Assembly: GCA_019009955.1 (NCBI GenBank)
Contig: CM032228.1
Coordinates: forward strand, 177,382,501 to 177,446,500
From: Riptortus pedestris
Taxonomy: Eukaryota > Arthropoda > Insecta > Hemiptera > Alydidae
Length of the DNA: 64,000 bases
Direction of reading: 5' to 3'
In this document: positions 24,202 to 35,492 of the stretch, one piece after another
Position numbering within the stretch: position 1 is the first letter of the stretch
How the letters are laid out: each line of letters opens with the position of its first letter
Position numbers and translations under genes: made by a program
Notes under the pieces: generated by a model
The model's database searches: none
What the model saw: the letters and a program-made list of their open reading frames with translations, nothing else
Told to the model about the DNA's origin: nothing

Positions 24202-24458
24202 GATAATTAATTAATTAAATGTTTGAGTATACTATTTGCAAAGTAAAACATTTATATAAATTTCATATCTTATGTTTATTTTTAATTTTTCCTTCTGAGA
24301 ACAGAACTTAGCATATTAAAATAGTCAATGAATTACATCAAGTTTTTTTTAATTATTTACAACCATTTCCTACTTAGGAGATTTTTTATGGCATGGGTCT
24401 CTTGGACCCAACGTTACCACAGGCGGGATTTCTTTTCATGTTACCACTGAAGGGTTAA

Positions 24459-25114
24459 AGATATCCAAGTGAATTGACTAGCTTCTTAAGACTTTATACC
24501 AGCCTATGCCTCACATTATAAATCAATGAAAATAAAAAACATTCGAAAATCATTCTCACTTGGCAGTAGTAGACCATCAATTACCAATTCAAAATTATTG
24601 ACGCTGCAATCCCGGAATGTTCTCTATGAACATTGATTCCTGATCGATAGATTTAGCTGCACATACAAATGCAATGTTTAATATGTTCAAAACTAACATA
24701 ACCCTGTTTTATATGTGTAGTACATGGCTTGTTCTAGAGACAACAATACATTATGGTGATGCCGGACTGAACCTAGTAGGTAATTAGTAATGCCTCCCCT
24801 CTGAATCACTTAAGTAAATTGGAAACAGTTTCTCTTTGTTTGAGGTAGAGGGCGGTTCTCCGGCCAGTGTCACTCAGTCAATTAACTTACTTTTCCCTCT
24901 CCTAGCGTTTCTATTCCTACAATCCAGCACTGCTCTAATCAAAGTACAACTCACGCTATTCCTAACAAATGTAAGGGACCTACAACTTTTGAGTGCTTCT
25001 GCAAACTCTGAAGTAACAGTTTGAGTGGGAGATGCATTGGACCAGAGAACGGATAGAAAAACCAATACATCCGTCAATCAAGATATATATTTCATCATGA
25101 TTTAACTGTTGTAT
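24459..25114. other. Unassigned DNA
   Basis: Opposing frames of 60-70 codons overlap at 24836-25077 with no recognisable motif. Nothing firm. Confidence 0.4.
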
Positions 25115-25885
25115 AAAAAAAGCCGTCACGCAGGGGCTGCGTAAACTAAGCAAATTTCCCGCGTGAAGTCTAAAAATGGATAAATCTACATACCAGTAAC
25201 ACAACACCACCGTGAATATTAAATGAATACAAACGATAATAAGAAACCTCCCGACGGAAAGCATCTGAAACTTCTTACCGGAATGAAAAAGAACTACTGT
25301 AATATATCTGAAAATAAAGTATTAATTTGATCGGGAACTATTTACTATAACTAGTACTGGAATTTATAATGAAACAGAATAATTTTTATCTCAATCAATC
25401 AAATTTTAGTAGTCAAAAACTTAAGAAGGGGGGTCACCAGAACATATTTGCGTGTAAATCGTATAATAAATGTCTCTTAATATTTGGCATTTAAGCTTCG
25501 AATGATGTGGTTTATTACATAACCGAGTATTGTTTTTGTAACATGAGAAGGAGTGGAGGTTTGCTGAAGGCTGAAAACTGGAAAATGCAAATATCTCGGT
25601 TAATATTCAAGATAGAGAATAAATGTAAATAACAGTATTTATAGTAAATTTAATTGAAAATAAGATTGATTCTAAACATTTTTTTCGATCCGACGTATAG
25701 AAACGGAAATATTTCGAATATTCAAAATTCTTCCCCTCTAACCCCCCCCCCCCTGCCCCTGGTCCGATTTCAGCCGTTAACGAACTATATATATATATAT
25801 ATATTTTTTTTTTTTTACACAAAACGCCTAAATAGGGAGTTTGGTACCGATTAAACAATAATTGCGACCGCTAGAGTGGTAACAG

Positions 25886-25943
<58 letters not shown>
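25115..25943 (+). repeat. Family C/B repeat with (TA)n
   Basis: The family C head (GTCACGCAGGGGCTGCGTAA at 25126) leads to the CTCAATCAATCAAATTTTAG block, then family B from about 25440, with ATATCTCGGTTAATATTCAA and CGATCCGACGTATAG. It ends GCGACCGCTAGAGTGGTAAC AGACAAATA and a TA tract at 25889-25937. It is interrupted on the right by an LTR. Confidence 0.7.
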
Positions 25944-26142
25944 TGTTGCGAAAATTAAAGGATTAGCAGAGAGAGTCGCGTATTTGGGAAGTGCGATATA
26001 GATCAAAGAAGCCGACAGAGGGTCGGGCTCCTACTAGACCTAGACCCTTCCAGTCCAGACGTCGAAAGCCCCAGCCAATTCCCCTTTGATGTATGCCGAT
26101 GACCTATATAAAGAACCGGCCAGCCACGAGCGAGTCAGTTTC
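25944..26142 (+). mobile_element. Truncated LTR (5' part)
   Basis: It starts TGTTGCGAAAATTAAA like the LTRs at 26548 and 48764 (minus) and shares CCCCTTTGATGTATGCCG, TATATAAAGAA and GAGTCAGTTT. Homology to the LTR stops near 26142, where family C sequence begins. The left flank ends in ATAT, as for the other LTRs. Confidence 0.7.
26105..26140 (+). promoter_or_regulatory. LTR core promoter: TATA box and initiator
   Basis: TATATAAAG starts at 26105 and TCAGTT at 26135-26140. The A of TCA lies 32 bases from the TATA start, the usual TATA-to-Inr spacing in arthropods. The LTR at 48100-48764 keeps nearly the same spacing on the minus strand. Confidence 0.55.
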
Positions 26143-26547
26143 TTCTCAAGTTTTACAATAGACAAATTTAACGAGAGTCGAGCAGTTAAGGAAACGGCCG
26201 AAATAGCTTTTGGCTGGAGTCACTCGTCAGTTAGCCGCCCAGATTTAATAAAAATGAAAATATCTCGGTTAATATTGAAGATAGAGAATAAACGTATATA
26301 ACAATATTTATAGTACATTTAATTAGCAATAAGATTTATTCTTTACAATGTTTCGATCCGACGTAAAGTAACGGAGATATTTCGAATTTTCTAAAATCCT
26401 CCCCTCTAAACCCCCCCCCCCTCCCACTTGTCCGATTTCAGCCGTTAACAAACTTGATCTTTCCTTTTACATAAAACGACTAAATATCGAGTTTAGTAAC
26501 GATCAAACAAAAATTGCGACCGCTAGGGCGGTAACAGACAAATATAT
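26143..26547 (+). repeat. Family C/B repeat between two LTRs
   Basis: AAGTTTTACAATAGACAAAT through TAGCTTTTGGCTGGAG aligns with 52020-52075, then ATATCTCGGTTAATATTGAA through GCGACCGCTAGGGCGGTAAC follows the family B order. It is cut at AGACAAATAT by the full LTR, and its (TA)n and GGACCTCATTTTCGTCAT tail resume after the LTR at 27141. Confidence 0.7.
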
Positions 26548-27136
26548 TGCTGCGAAAATTAAATAGATGAATAATCCTTCAGAGAGAGAGAGAGAGAGAG
26601 AGTCGCGTATCTGGAAAGTGTGACGTAGATCAAAGCAGCCGAAAGAATGTTCTAGGTCCGACCAGTACCTTCCAGCCAGACCTCGAATAGTCTAGACAAT
26701 TCCCCTTTGATGTATGCCGCCTCCCTATATAAAGAAGGGTGTAGTCAGTTTTATTGTCACCTGTCTCGATGTTCACATCAGTGCTTCAGTGCGACTTAGT
26801 GCAGTGCGGTAAAGTGTTTTTAAAAGAAGAACAGTGTTGTGCCGTGACTGTAAGTAACAGTTTAGTGCCGTGTTTAAGACAGTGCAGTGCCGCGAAGTAA
26901 AGGACAGTGCAGTGCCGTCTTTTGGTGTACTTCAGTGACCGTGAGTGAATTATTGGACTGTGTAGTCTGAAGAACAGTGACGCTATCAGTGTATACTGTG
27001 AGTGAAATAAGTGTATTGTGCATTGTGAAATAAATTGTGCAGTGCTAAAAACTGTAAAACTTGTGAGTATTTAATTTTGCAATCCAGCAAGAACTCTTGT
27101 TAATAACGTTTATTACCGGTTTTGGTAATAAAACGT

Positions 27137-27140
<4 letters not shown>
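26548..27140 (+). mobile_element. Solo LTR, ATAT target duplication
   Basis: 593 bp starting TGCTGCGAAAATT and ending AAAACGTAACA (TG...CA). It is flanked by ATAT at 26544-26547 and 27141-27144. It carries TATATAAAG at 26726, TCAGTT at 26745-26750 and AATAAA at 27029-27034. The middle is built of repeated CAGTGC words. The TATA-to-Inr gap is about ten bases shorter than in the other two copies. No internal retroelement sequence adjoins it, so it is a solo LTR left by recombination. A 4-bp duplication fits Ty3/gypsy-like elements, but the superfamily is not proven. Confidence 0.8.
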
Positions 27141-27188
<48 letters not shown>

Positions 27189-27215
27189 TTTTGAACGGAC
27201 CTCATTTTCGTCATA
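27141..27215 (+). repeat. (TA)n and displaced family B tail
   Basis: A TA tract (27141-27185) followed by TTTTGAACGGACCTCATTTT CGTCAT, which directly follows the TA tract in family B copies at 52458 and 60653. It is the right part of the family B copy split by the LTR. Confidence 0.75.
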
Positions 27216-28040
27216 TTCAGGCCACTGTATCATCCACTTTGGCCACTACTCGCGTTCCCCAGCAAGTTTCTGCCAATGGCAACCTCCCAAAATACTCTTG
27301 TAGGTAATTAACATAATTTTGCTTGTTGAGTATCAGCTGTGTTACACCAGATTGGTTGCAATAAAATTACAGTGAGGGATATTATAATTTTAAGCCTAAA
27401 GCATTAGATCTATTTGATGAATGGTGACGAATTTAATAGAGCATGAGGCCAAATAAACCAAGTTTCTAATCAAAATATCACTTTAGAATTAGCAGAAGAA
27501 TATTAAAAATCTCTGATTATCGGTATGAGCTCGAGTTGGTGACGAAAGCTCGTAGTAATTTCTTAACAGTGTTACCAGACACACAGTTGACAGATTTCAC
27601 AAATCAGGGGAATAAAAGCCATTTTTCAGTTTTAGAAAATAATTACTCAGCAATCATGTTCTGGGTTCGTTACATCTTCATTGCATTATAAAAATGAGTT
27701 ATAATTGAAAGCCAAATTGGTGTCTTGAAAAACAAAAAACTCCTGCTTTTCACGGGTTGCTCCTTAATAATTCTTCGTTGCATCTTCGGATAAATGAGTG
27801 AAAAGGCTTCTCATTCGAATCGTATTTTAGTTCATTTTTTAAGTGTTCTCACAGGAATTTCAAAGATATGTTTCATCCCCCCCCCCAACACACACACAAT
27901 ATAAATATATTTATATATGCCAGACGAATATTAGAGTTCAGTTTTATAGATAGTTATACCTGGATTAATTTCTATTCCTCGGATTACGATCCTCAAGGAC
28001 GAGGTCAAACAGTACCAGGGTGGGGGGGGGGTAGTCTGAC
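27216..28040. other. Unassigned DNA
   Basis: C- and G-runs lie near 27879 and 28022. Nothing recognised. Confidence 0.45.
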
Positions 28041-28280
28041 CTAAATTATCTGAGACGCCCACACTGGTTTAGACTTAACAGAATGTCCTTTCCTCGTTAA
28101 TCTGATCAGCTGGCTTGGTGTCGCCAAGGGTTGCAAAGCGTCTAGCATTTGAACCCTATCTGAAATGTGATAAGCCCGTCGGAAGTCAATAAAGAGGCGA
28201 TATTGATCAACATCACACTCGTATACCTTTTTTAACTTCTGTCTAATGGCTATAAATATATTCTTCAGTCGGTGAATATT
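28041..28280 (-). pseudogene. Non-LTR reverse transcriptase fragment
   Basis: An 80-codon frame without an ATG, bounded by stops. It reads IRQKLKKVYECDVDQYRLF, then IDFRRAYHISDR, VQMLDAL and TPSQLIRLTR. The (F/L)-F-I-D-F-x-x-A-Y pattern is reverse transcriptase motif A, whose Asp binds metal in active enzymes; the Asp is kept but the usual A-Y-D becomes A-Y-H. The spacing to the L-x-x-A-L and L-I-R-L helix matches non-LTR enzymes of jockey/CR1-like type. No other RT motifs were found next to it. It is a decayed fragment. Confidence 0.7.
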
Positions 28281-29574
28281 AGATTAGATTGTGGATGAAG
28301 TTTATGAGATGGCATGGGATTTATGGAAACAAGAGAAATATGACTCTGGAATGGAGAGAAGAAAATTAGCACACTGCCACTGAGCAGGATTATTGTATCT
28401 ATTCATGAGAAATGCTATAAACTATAATATGAGGTAGGATTCTAAAGGGACACGAACAAAGTACCAGTAGTTATCACCATGGATAACATATAAACGACAA
28501 ACCAGACAATAATAATTGGGCATACTTGTAATTATAGTGTAATATTTATTATTAGTTTTTAAGGGCTCATGTATCCGTTAAAGGTCAATATCATTGATAA
28601 GTATACAATACTGAATTTCAAGTCCGTTTTAAGTATATGGTAAAACTTCTTGCATTGAACTTATCGACCGTTATGTGACTGACATCTTATATATGTCATT
28701 CATATTTTTTAACATATTCAAAGTTCAGTTGATGAGATTTCATAATCTCGTGAATACATCACTGTTGCTCTAAATAACTTTATTTCCTTTCAACATCATG
28801 AATATTATCTTTTTTCATTATTTAGATGAATAAATCTGTGAATATTATATCACTTTACACAATGGAGATTTAATATTCAATAATACTGAATTGATTAATA
28901 TTTAACCATTCTAGATGTCAAGGACGGCAAATCTCCAGCTGCGTTGATTATGTGAAATGTCATAGGAAATATTACCTATAGATAGGCCGTACCCGGAATG
29001 ATTTCCCAGTGATGAGGCTTAAAAAATATCTTTTAATTTTCTATATTAAATAATAAGATTTAGATCGATTAATAGTGAATATGTTCAACATATTTGAATA
29101 ATTAATGTTTTTTTTTAAAAAAAAAAGAATATAAATACTAGTATAAGATTTTATTACCAGTCTAAGCTAGAGTTAAACTTGGCTGTCTGGCCACATTTCC
29201 ATTATTATTAGTTCATTATGTTCCAAAACGTTGTACCTAATTTTTAGATGAGCTTTGTCCGAGATAGACTATTTTTATTTTCAGCTTATTTCCAATAAGA
29301 AACTTAGTTGCTACGGATGGCCCCGCTGGCTCGATTATTAAACAAATTCTGCAAATATTTATCAACCAAATGGCTGAAATATGACCAGGAGAAGTGGAAT
29401 GTTTTCAAATCTAGTTTTTCAGTTAATATTTTACTATAACGTGGTTAAACATAAGTGATAACATTACAATTACCGTACTTCGTACCGGCTCTTTTCCCCT
29501 TAAAATTGTACGAAAAGTTCTTGTTGATGTTGAAAGTCAAGTTTAGTTTTAATAATGTTGTGAAACTCAAGCTA
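28281..29574. other. AT-rich DNA, nothing recognised
   Basis: No feature seen besides T/A runs at 29110-29130. Confidence 0.5.
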
Positions 29575-29762
29575 GCCATTGTATTAAAGGCATTGGTCTT
29601 AAAAAACTTCCTACACCTATAGTCTTGGGTTTAATTTCCTTGGGGACAATAGGGATTTACTTAGTGAATAGCTCTCTAAATAAAATCCCTATCCCCGCCC
29701 TGGCTAGAAAAAGATAGTAACCAGTAGATAACCCGTGCTGTTAATAAATAATAATAAAAATG
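29575..29762 (+). mobile_element. SINE, copy 2 (diverged)
   Basis: A B-box-like TTGGGTTTAATTTCCTTG, then AATAGGGATTTACTTAGTGA, CCCTGGCTAGAAAAAGATAG, AACCAGTAGATAACCCGTGC and an AATAATAATAA tail, the SINE order. Confidence 0.7.
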
Positions 29763-29977
29763 CTTATATTGTTGGTTACGGCCACCTATTTATTTAGTTT
29801 ATGCATTTATTTAGTTACTTGAGACTATGAAAATAGCAGCTTCAATGGTTTTAACTAAAATGTGGAGCCTTTAGATCATGATGATAACCTGACTGGAAAA
29901 AGAACATAATAAAGCATACATTGCTGGTTAACTGTTGCTGGTTCCAACAATGTTTTATGTGAATTCCCATAAGTATG

Positions 29978-30035
29978 AAAACTGATGATGGAGCGTGTGC
30001 TCGGAAAGCGGTCTGCCGTTTAGAATAAATATTTG
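29978..30035 (+). mobile_element. Penelope-type tail fragment
   Basis: CTGATGATG, the hairpin GAGC-GTGT-GCTC, then GGAAAGCGGTCTGCCG and AATAAA. This keeps the tail plan with a hairpin sequence different from other copies. Confidence 0.6.
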
Positions 30036-31242
30036 TGAAGAAAAAAAATATGAGAAAATAAATATGGGTGATTTTTACTTGGAATAAGCTTTCTTCGCCT
30101 CAAAAATGGATTCCATAAGTAAGGTTGTAACTTGATTATTTCCAATTGAAGTCTCTTGTTGTCCATAATCACAGGGAACTGCCTGCTTGTAACTGGCTCC
30201 CACACAAGTAAGTTATTCGAAGCGATTATTTGAAAGTCTAGACGTTTGCCAATCAGTTAGACTGAATTCCTACCTATTAAATGTTCCTGCATTAGTATAA
30301 TAATAATTAATGCCTTTTTCAAAGTTTCATGCAGTAAAAAAAATGGAGACCTTGATACAACAAAAATGAGTTAAAACTTCATGATTATTGTAGTGAGAGT
30401 AAGGAGCCAAGGGAACTATGCATTTCCACTGATGTGACCAGCAACTCTCGAGGGCTTGTGGAACCTTTTAGAACTACCTCACTCCTTTCACATGGGAACT
30501 GAAAATGTTATTTATGATGACTTTTTCTTCTCGTCCATTAGTGGAAGAAAAAGAACACTTCATTTTCATATCTCTGCTCTGTTTCTCTCTTAGGAATTGT
30601 CAAAGTTTTCCACATACTGCGCTAAAATATTCGTTTAGTGTTGACTATGATTAATATAGGATATAAGGCCTCCAATTTATAATATTGACCTTGTATGGAA
30701 CTATGCTATTTACCTATAGCATAAATAATTATAATAAATTGAACTCTTATCAACACCCAAATCAATCCCATTGCATAACTATAAAACGTTATAAAAACAA
30801 ATTATAGGCGTATATTTTGCATGTTCCCCTCCATTAAAATTAATTATGCACTTGTGCAAATGGTCACCAAGTATCTTTTATATTTTTCCACAAGCTTCCA
30901 GACTCACTTATTTACTGTGGCAATAGTTAATAAACATGGTCTATGTATTTTTTTTTAAATTTTGGCACCAATCATTTCAAGCAGAATGAAACCAAATTAA
31001 ATAGTTCAAGAGAAAGGAAGACCAAAAGGGGGGGGGAGTCCACGAACGTTCCACGGCTCATGGAGGGCAAGTTACTAATTACTAGTTAAGTTACTTAATC
31101 TTCTAAACTATTATAAAATTACATTTTTTTCCAATATTTCATTTTTGGTTTATTTTTCCCCAATTTTTATTTATTTTTCAATTTTTTTCTTTCTCTTTTT
31201 TTCATTTTTTATTTAGTTTTTTCCCTCATTTTATTTTTTAAA

Positions 31243-31246
<4 letters not shown>
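30036..31246. other. AT-rich DNA, nothing recognised
   Basis: A G-run lies at 31029-31036. No coding trace. Confidence 0.5.

Positions 31247-31292
<46 letters not shown>
31247..31292. repeat. (TA)n microsatellite
   Basis: About 23 TA repeats after a long T-rich tract (31120-31245). Confidence 0.9.
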
Positions 31293-31296
<4 letters not shown>

Positions 31297-31454
31297 AAAC
31301 AGAAACTAAATTAGAATTATACTATTTACATATACATACTATTCACTCCGATACTTTAATAATGAGATTAACCTTAGTAACAACAAAACAAAGAGTCTTT
31401 AATGAAATCCTTGAATTAAATTATTTAATAACCAAATTCTTTATTAGTCGACTT

Positions 31455-31675
31455 TTTGCAACTAAGGCTAATTGGGACGGGTTATCTACAGGTTACCATC
31501 TTTTTCTAGCCATGGTGGGACTAAGGATTTTATTTGATGAATTCCGTCACTAAATAAATGCCTTTGCCCAGGCGGGAATCAAACTCACCACTCTAGGTTT
31601 AAAATGTGAGATTAAGGTCAACGCTTTAACTTGCATTCCAATGCAATTGCTAACCTGAGCCCGAAATTAAATCAT
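31455..31675 (-). mobile_element. SINE, copy 3 (best preserved)
   Basis: Read on the minus strand: CGGGCTCAGGTTAGC head, B-box-like GAGTTTGATTCCCGCCTG, TTTATTTAGTGACGGAATTC, TCCCACCATGGCTAGAAAAA, GTAACCTGTAGATAACCCGT and CCCAATTAGCCTTAGTTGC. The short plus-strand frame across it is not a gene. Confidence 0.8.
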
Positions 31676-34600
31676 AAGATATATAAAATAAAGGGAAATA
31701 CTTATACTATTCAAATGTAGCTGTGGTAGTTTCAAAATGCCGAATGTGCCGGGTGTGGTAACCGAATGTTCTTCTAGGAATCAAGGTCCATTAGATGTCG
31801 GGCTTTGAAGCTTAGCCAATATCTCCTTGATCAAACCGTAATGAGATATAGACGCTACTTATGGAAGCTGATATTTTCAACAAAATTTGGGCTCCAGTGA
31901 CTACGGAGGCAATTAGTTTTTAACTGCAATCAAGTAGAAACGCTTTAAACTGCCTTGGGTGTATTTAAACTCCCCTCTCTATTTTACTCCCCTTGTTAAT
32001 TTATTTCAAACTTTTTTTTTATTTTTTCCCACTGTTTATAAATCGTATCAACTAACCAGACTTGCTTGATATGCTATTAACTTTTTTCAGACTATATGTT
32101 AGTATTGATATGTAGTTTTTTATGAAGTTTTTCTACATTTCAAATGTTTATTTTATTCTTAGTATTAAAATTGTTATTTGACTCTTTTTATTAGTCCAGA
32201 GAGATACGAGGCCAGAATCTGTTTTGAGGAACTAATAAAATCAAAATTTAGCGCTCAATAATTGACCTATAATTGACAGTAAACAAAATTTGAAAGTGTC
32301 TAAGGGCTGATGAGAGTAAGACAAAAACGGAGATGCCAGAATCAGAAACAAAAGAGTTGACACTCGACATGAAAAGTGAGAGGTTGCGACATGTGGCAAG
32401 AAGCCCTCCTAGCCGCTCTTGTTCAAAGCAATGAATGAACTCCTCCCTTCGGGGTGAATGACGATGGACTAGCATTCAGAGAGGAGCAGGAGAAAGCTGA
32501 TAATATTGGCTAAATGTCTACAATCCGTAAAGATTAAATGGCCTAATTTTCACCAGATGACTAAACAATTTCTCTAACTCGCCCGATTTAGTTCAGCGCA
32601 TGGCCTGTGTATATATACGTCAACAGAGTAGAATAAATATTGCCTTTCTTATTTTAAATACACATAAATTACCGCTAAAAGTTATTAGTGTATAGTGGTT
32701 AGCTCCCTTTCAACGTAGCACATACTCTCAGAAATGGCCTAATAAATCTGAACTTAAATGTGCCTCTTGTCTGATTTGAATTAACATGGCTGTCAGCCGT
32801 TATGCAAATAGAGGCCTCATCGATGGTGTTTGTAGTAAATGCATATAAATGGCAAAATTATCTACTTCAGCGCAGGCATTACAGTATTTTATTTGTGTAG
32901 TTGATTGGTCCATTATATCTTTAAACAGCAAAATAGCAATTTCTCCATGGTAAATTTTCAAGATGAATTTATCGCGTTGATTACATTCATCCTTCAATTG
33001 AAAATAACGAGTTTAAGGCTATTGTAGTTCGTAAAAGCAATATAGGTCGTTTCATCTTTTAAAAAGAATAGAAAACCATTGCCAGGTTATATACTATACC
33101 TTATAAATATTTTTTATTGATGTTAAGAGTGTGATGACAACATTTTGTAAATTCATTTATTCTGTAATTTTTTAAGTTAATTTTTTTTTAGTAATACAAT
33201 ATATTTATAGCTCTCTTTTACAAAAGCTTAGAGTACTTTTGGATGGAATTTTCTTATGGTGTTTCTAAGAGTTCCTAATGTTTTTTAAGCAGCCCTATAC
33301 TTATCTCTAGATTCTTAGTCTCGTTTGCCTAATCGGAGTATATATTGTTAATCATATACTTTTTGGAAGACTTTTTATGGTATCAAACGTCAAAAAACAA
33401 AATGGAGTATTTAATTATTTTTGGTATAGGACATGCACTTTCATTTAGATTGCTTTTGGGTTAACTAAGAAGTTCTACTGTTATAAAAATGTATGTATTT
33501 AATAAACATGATAAGCATATCATCTAGAACTGAATGAGTGAATGGAGGTAATAAAAAAGTATAGAGTGAGAGAGAGAGAAGGCCAGGATTAGTGAGGGGC
33601 GAGTAAGCAAGCCTTTTATCCCAAAGGCCACAGGTGTGCAAACACTTTTTTTACTGTTCAATTTTTACAATATTTATACGTGTATCTTGGTGTTAATAAT
33701 TACTTTGAGTATTTTAATGCTTTCCACGTGATCTCGTTAATAATTATTCTTTTCTATTAATAATTTATGCCAGTCTGAACACTTTCATTCATTTACATTG
33801 AATGTTAAATATACTCTTATAATGGAGCACAAATATTACCCATCTGAACTGTGATTTTCTTCGTAAATATGTTCTGCACACATCGAGCTTTATTCAATTT
33901 TTTTAATGGTACATTCCGTATGAAAAAAAATACTCTTGTGGCATTTTCATTATGCATTCAATTTTTAAAACGAATGAATTAAATAATATTTTGATTTAAA
34001 TATTTATTAACTTGCCCGTAGCTTTAGCTGTAGATTTAGGTGTTTAAAAAAATGTGTAAAATTTCCACAACGGATACGGGAGAACACAGAGAGGAATAAT
34101 ACCTAATCATGAGACTCTAAGTAGATGGATCCTCCTGAGACTAGTCTATTTTAATTGTCAACTTGTGCCAATATATCTTCCCCTATATGGAGACTCCCTT
34201 CGTCTATAATAGAACATTGCTAACATTTATGATAATTACCACAACGTTAATGTTTCTAATTCCAAAATGAGAGTATAACTGGTCGTAAAGTTTATTATCA
34301 TTAATGGTCATGTTTATAATTAATAATATAAATCCTTCTATTACAAATAAGCAGTAAATACTCATAATATGTACAAAGGTAGTTCAATCGTTTAATGACA
34401 TGATTATAATTATACAATTATAGTGAATGTGATTTATATTCTAATTTTATACAATAGTATAGTCGGTTTTTATCAGAGTCTGTTTCCATGATATAAATCC
34501 AAAACTGAAATATGAATCAATAATGGATAACTGATGTTGAAATCCACATGACTAACTGTGCTTCATAGCAGCATTTAAAATGAAAGTGACATGGGATATA

Positions 34601-34697
34601 TCTGTTCCATTGTATCGGATCAAAAATAGTGATGAATTATGATTTACAGACCTCTTGATAAATGAAAAAATGCCCTGTCAAAATGTTTTGCACCACT
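31676..34697. other. Unassigned DNA
   Basis: Frames of 65-75 codons on the minus strand near 32248-32475 and 32800-32997 show no motif. An AG-run sits near 33568. No shared repeat was noticed. Confidence 0.45.
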
Positions 34698-34745
34698 TTA
34701 TTGAAGGGACAGAGCGCTTTCGATGCAGCGCATCATCGGCAGTCT
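34698..34745 (-). mobile_element. 3' tail of the Penelope-like element
   Basis: On the minus strand: GATGATGCGCTGCATCGAAA, then GCGCTCTGTCCC and CAATAAAG. The hairpin GATGC-GCT-GCATC sits where the other copies have theirs. It lies about 300 bases downstream of the endonuclease remnant, on the same strand, which ties this tail family to Penelope-like elements. Confidence 0.65.
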
Positions 34746-35029
34746 CTTGTTGGCGCACCAAAATATTATAAGTAACCTATCTCTATTACAGTATTTAAAA
34801 AAAAAAAGTATTACCGAGTCGAATAGATAATACAATAAAACTATCTTTCCTAAAAGTGAATAACATCCCAAAACTTTCACCCAATCAAAAGACAATTTTT
34901 TAATAAAGAAATAAATCCTTAAGTCAGAACAATAAAAACATCCAAAATACTTCTTTAGAATATATAGGATAATACAATGGAAGTACATTCTGTACTGTAC
35001 AAGGGAGAAGAAGAGAGAGGAGACCTACC

Positions 35030-35492
35030 GAACGTCCTGGATCTTGACGTGATTGGCCTGAATGGTATGAACTTAAGCGGGCGTCAGTCACTTTTAATAT
35101 TAAAGTTTTCTTCGACGTAAGAATATCCTATCTAATCTCAATCACCTCAAACCTATCCGTTTTCTTTCTTTATGTAGGCGATGCAACATCTCCACCTGTA
35201 ACGACGTATGATCGTGGTTTTCCGTCATCTGCTGCTTTCTCATTTCACTTTTTTTTTGTAGTGAAATACTCTTTGACCCTCGTCTTTATCTTCCTGCCAC
35301 TCTGCCCTACGCTTCACAGGAATGACAGGATATCCGGTAGACTCCGAACTTCTACAGAGCGGGAACACGATTTTTGGACTTGAGGAATAGATTTTTCGCA
35401 GTCTTATTGCACTGGTAAGCCGTCTTGAGGCCTGCTTTCCCCAACAAGTTGCCTATTTTCTCTAAGAGAGGCTTAATGAAGGGTACCCGGGC
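35030..35492 (-). pseudogene. Penelope-like element GIY-YIG endonuclease, decayed
   Basis: Read on the minus strand from 35492: VPFIKPLLEKIGNLLGKAGL, KTAYQCNKTAKNLF and NRVPAL, then an in-frame TAG, then KFGVYRISCHSCEA, a stop and a frameshift to VGQSGRKIKTRVKEYF. The G-V-Y-x-I-x-C...C...V-G-Q-S-G-R...R-x-K-E order is the GIY-YIG endonuclease of Penelope-like elements, which nicks target DNA to prime reverse transcription. The linker before it (F-I-K-x-L...I) is also typical. Decayed traces run on to about 35030 in shifting frames. No reverse transcriptase was seen upstream. The element is dead and 5'-truncated. Confidence 0.8.

Larger units (their letters stand above)
23480..24454 (+). mobile_element. 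Internally deleted piggyBac-type transposon
   Basis: It is bounded by TTAA at 23476-23479 and 24455-24458, the target duplication that piggyBac elements make. The ends are imperfect inverted repeats: CCTTCCAGTGGTAAC on the left and, read inward, CCCTTCAGTGGTAAC on the right. A subterminal motif, GTGGTAACGT(T/C)GGGTC, occurs on the left at 23488 and inverted at 23678-23693 and 24405-24420. Inside are the first coding exon and the C-terminal cysteine domain of a transposase, while the catalytic DDD core is missing. It is 975 bp against the roughly 2-3 kb usual for complete elements. It cannot make active transposase but may be movable by a relative. Confidence 0.85.

Noticed and set aside
26086..26301. 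71-codon ORF starting MMYADDLYKEP, and its relative at 48405-48605
   Set aside because: Both lie in LTR promoter sequence. The YADD-like string looks like a reverse transcriptase motif by chance, but nothing around it fits and the second copy reads YADKL.
31362..31553. 63-codon ORF
   Set aside because: Most of it is the reverse complement of a SINE.
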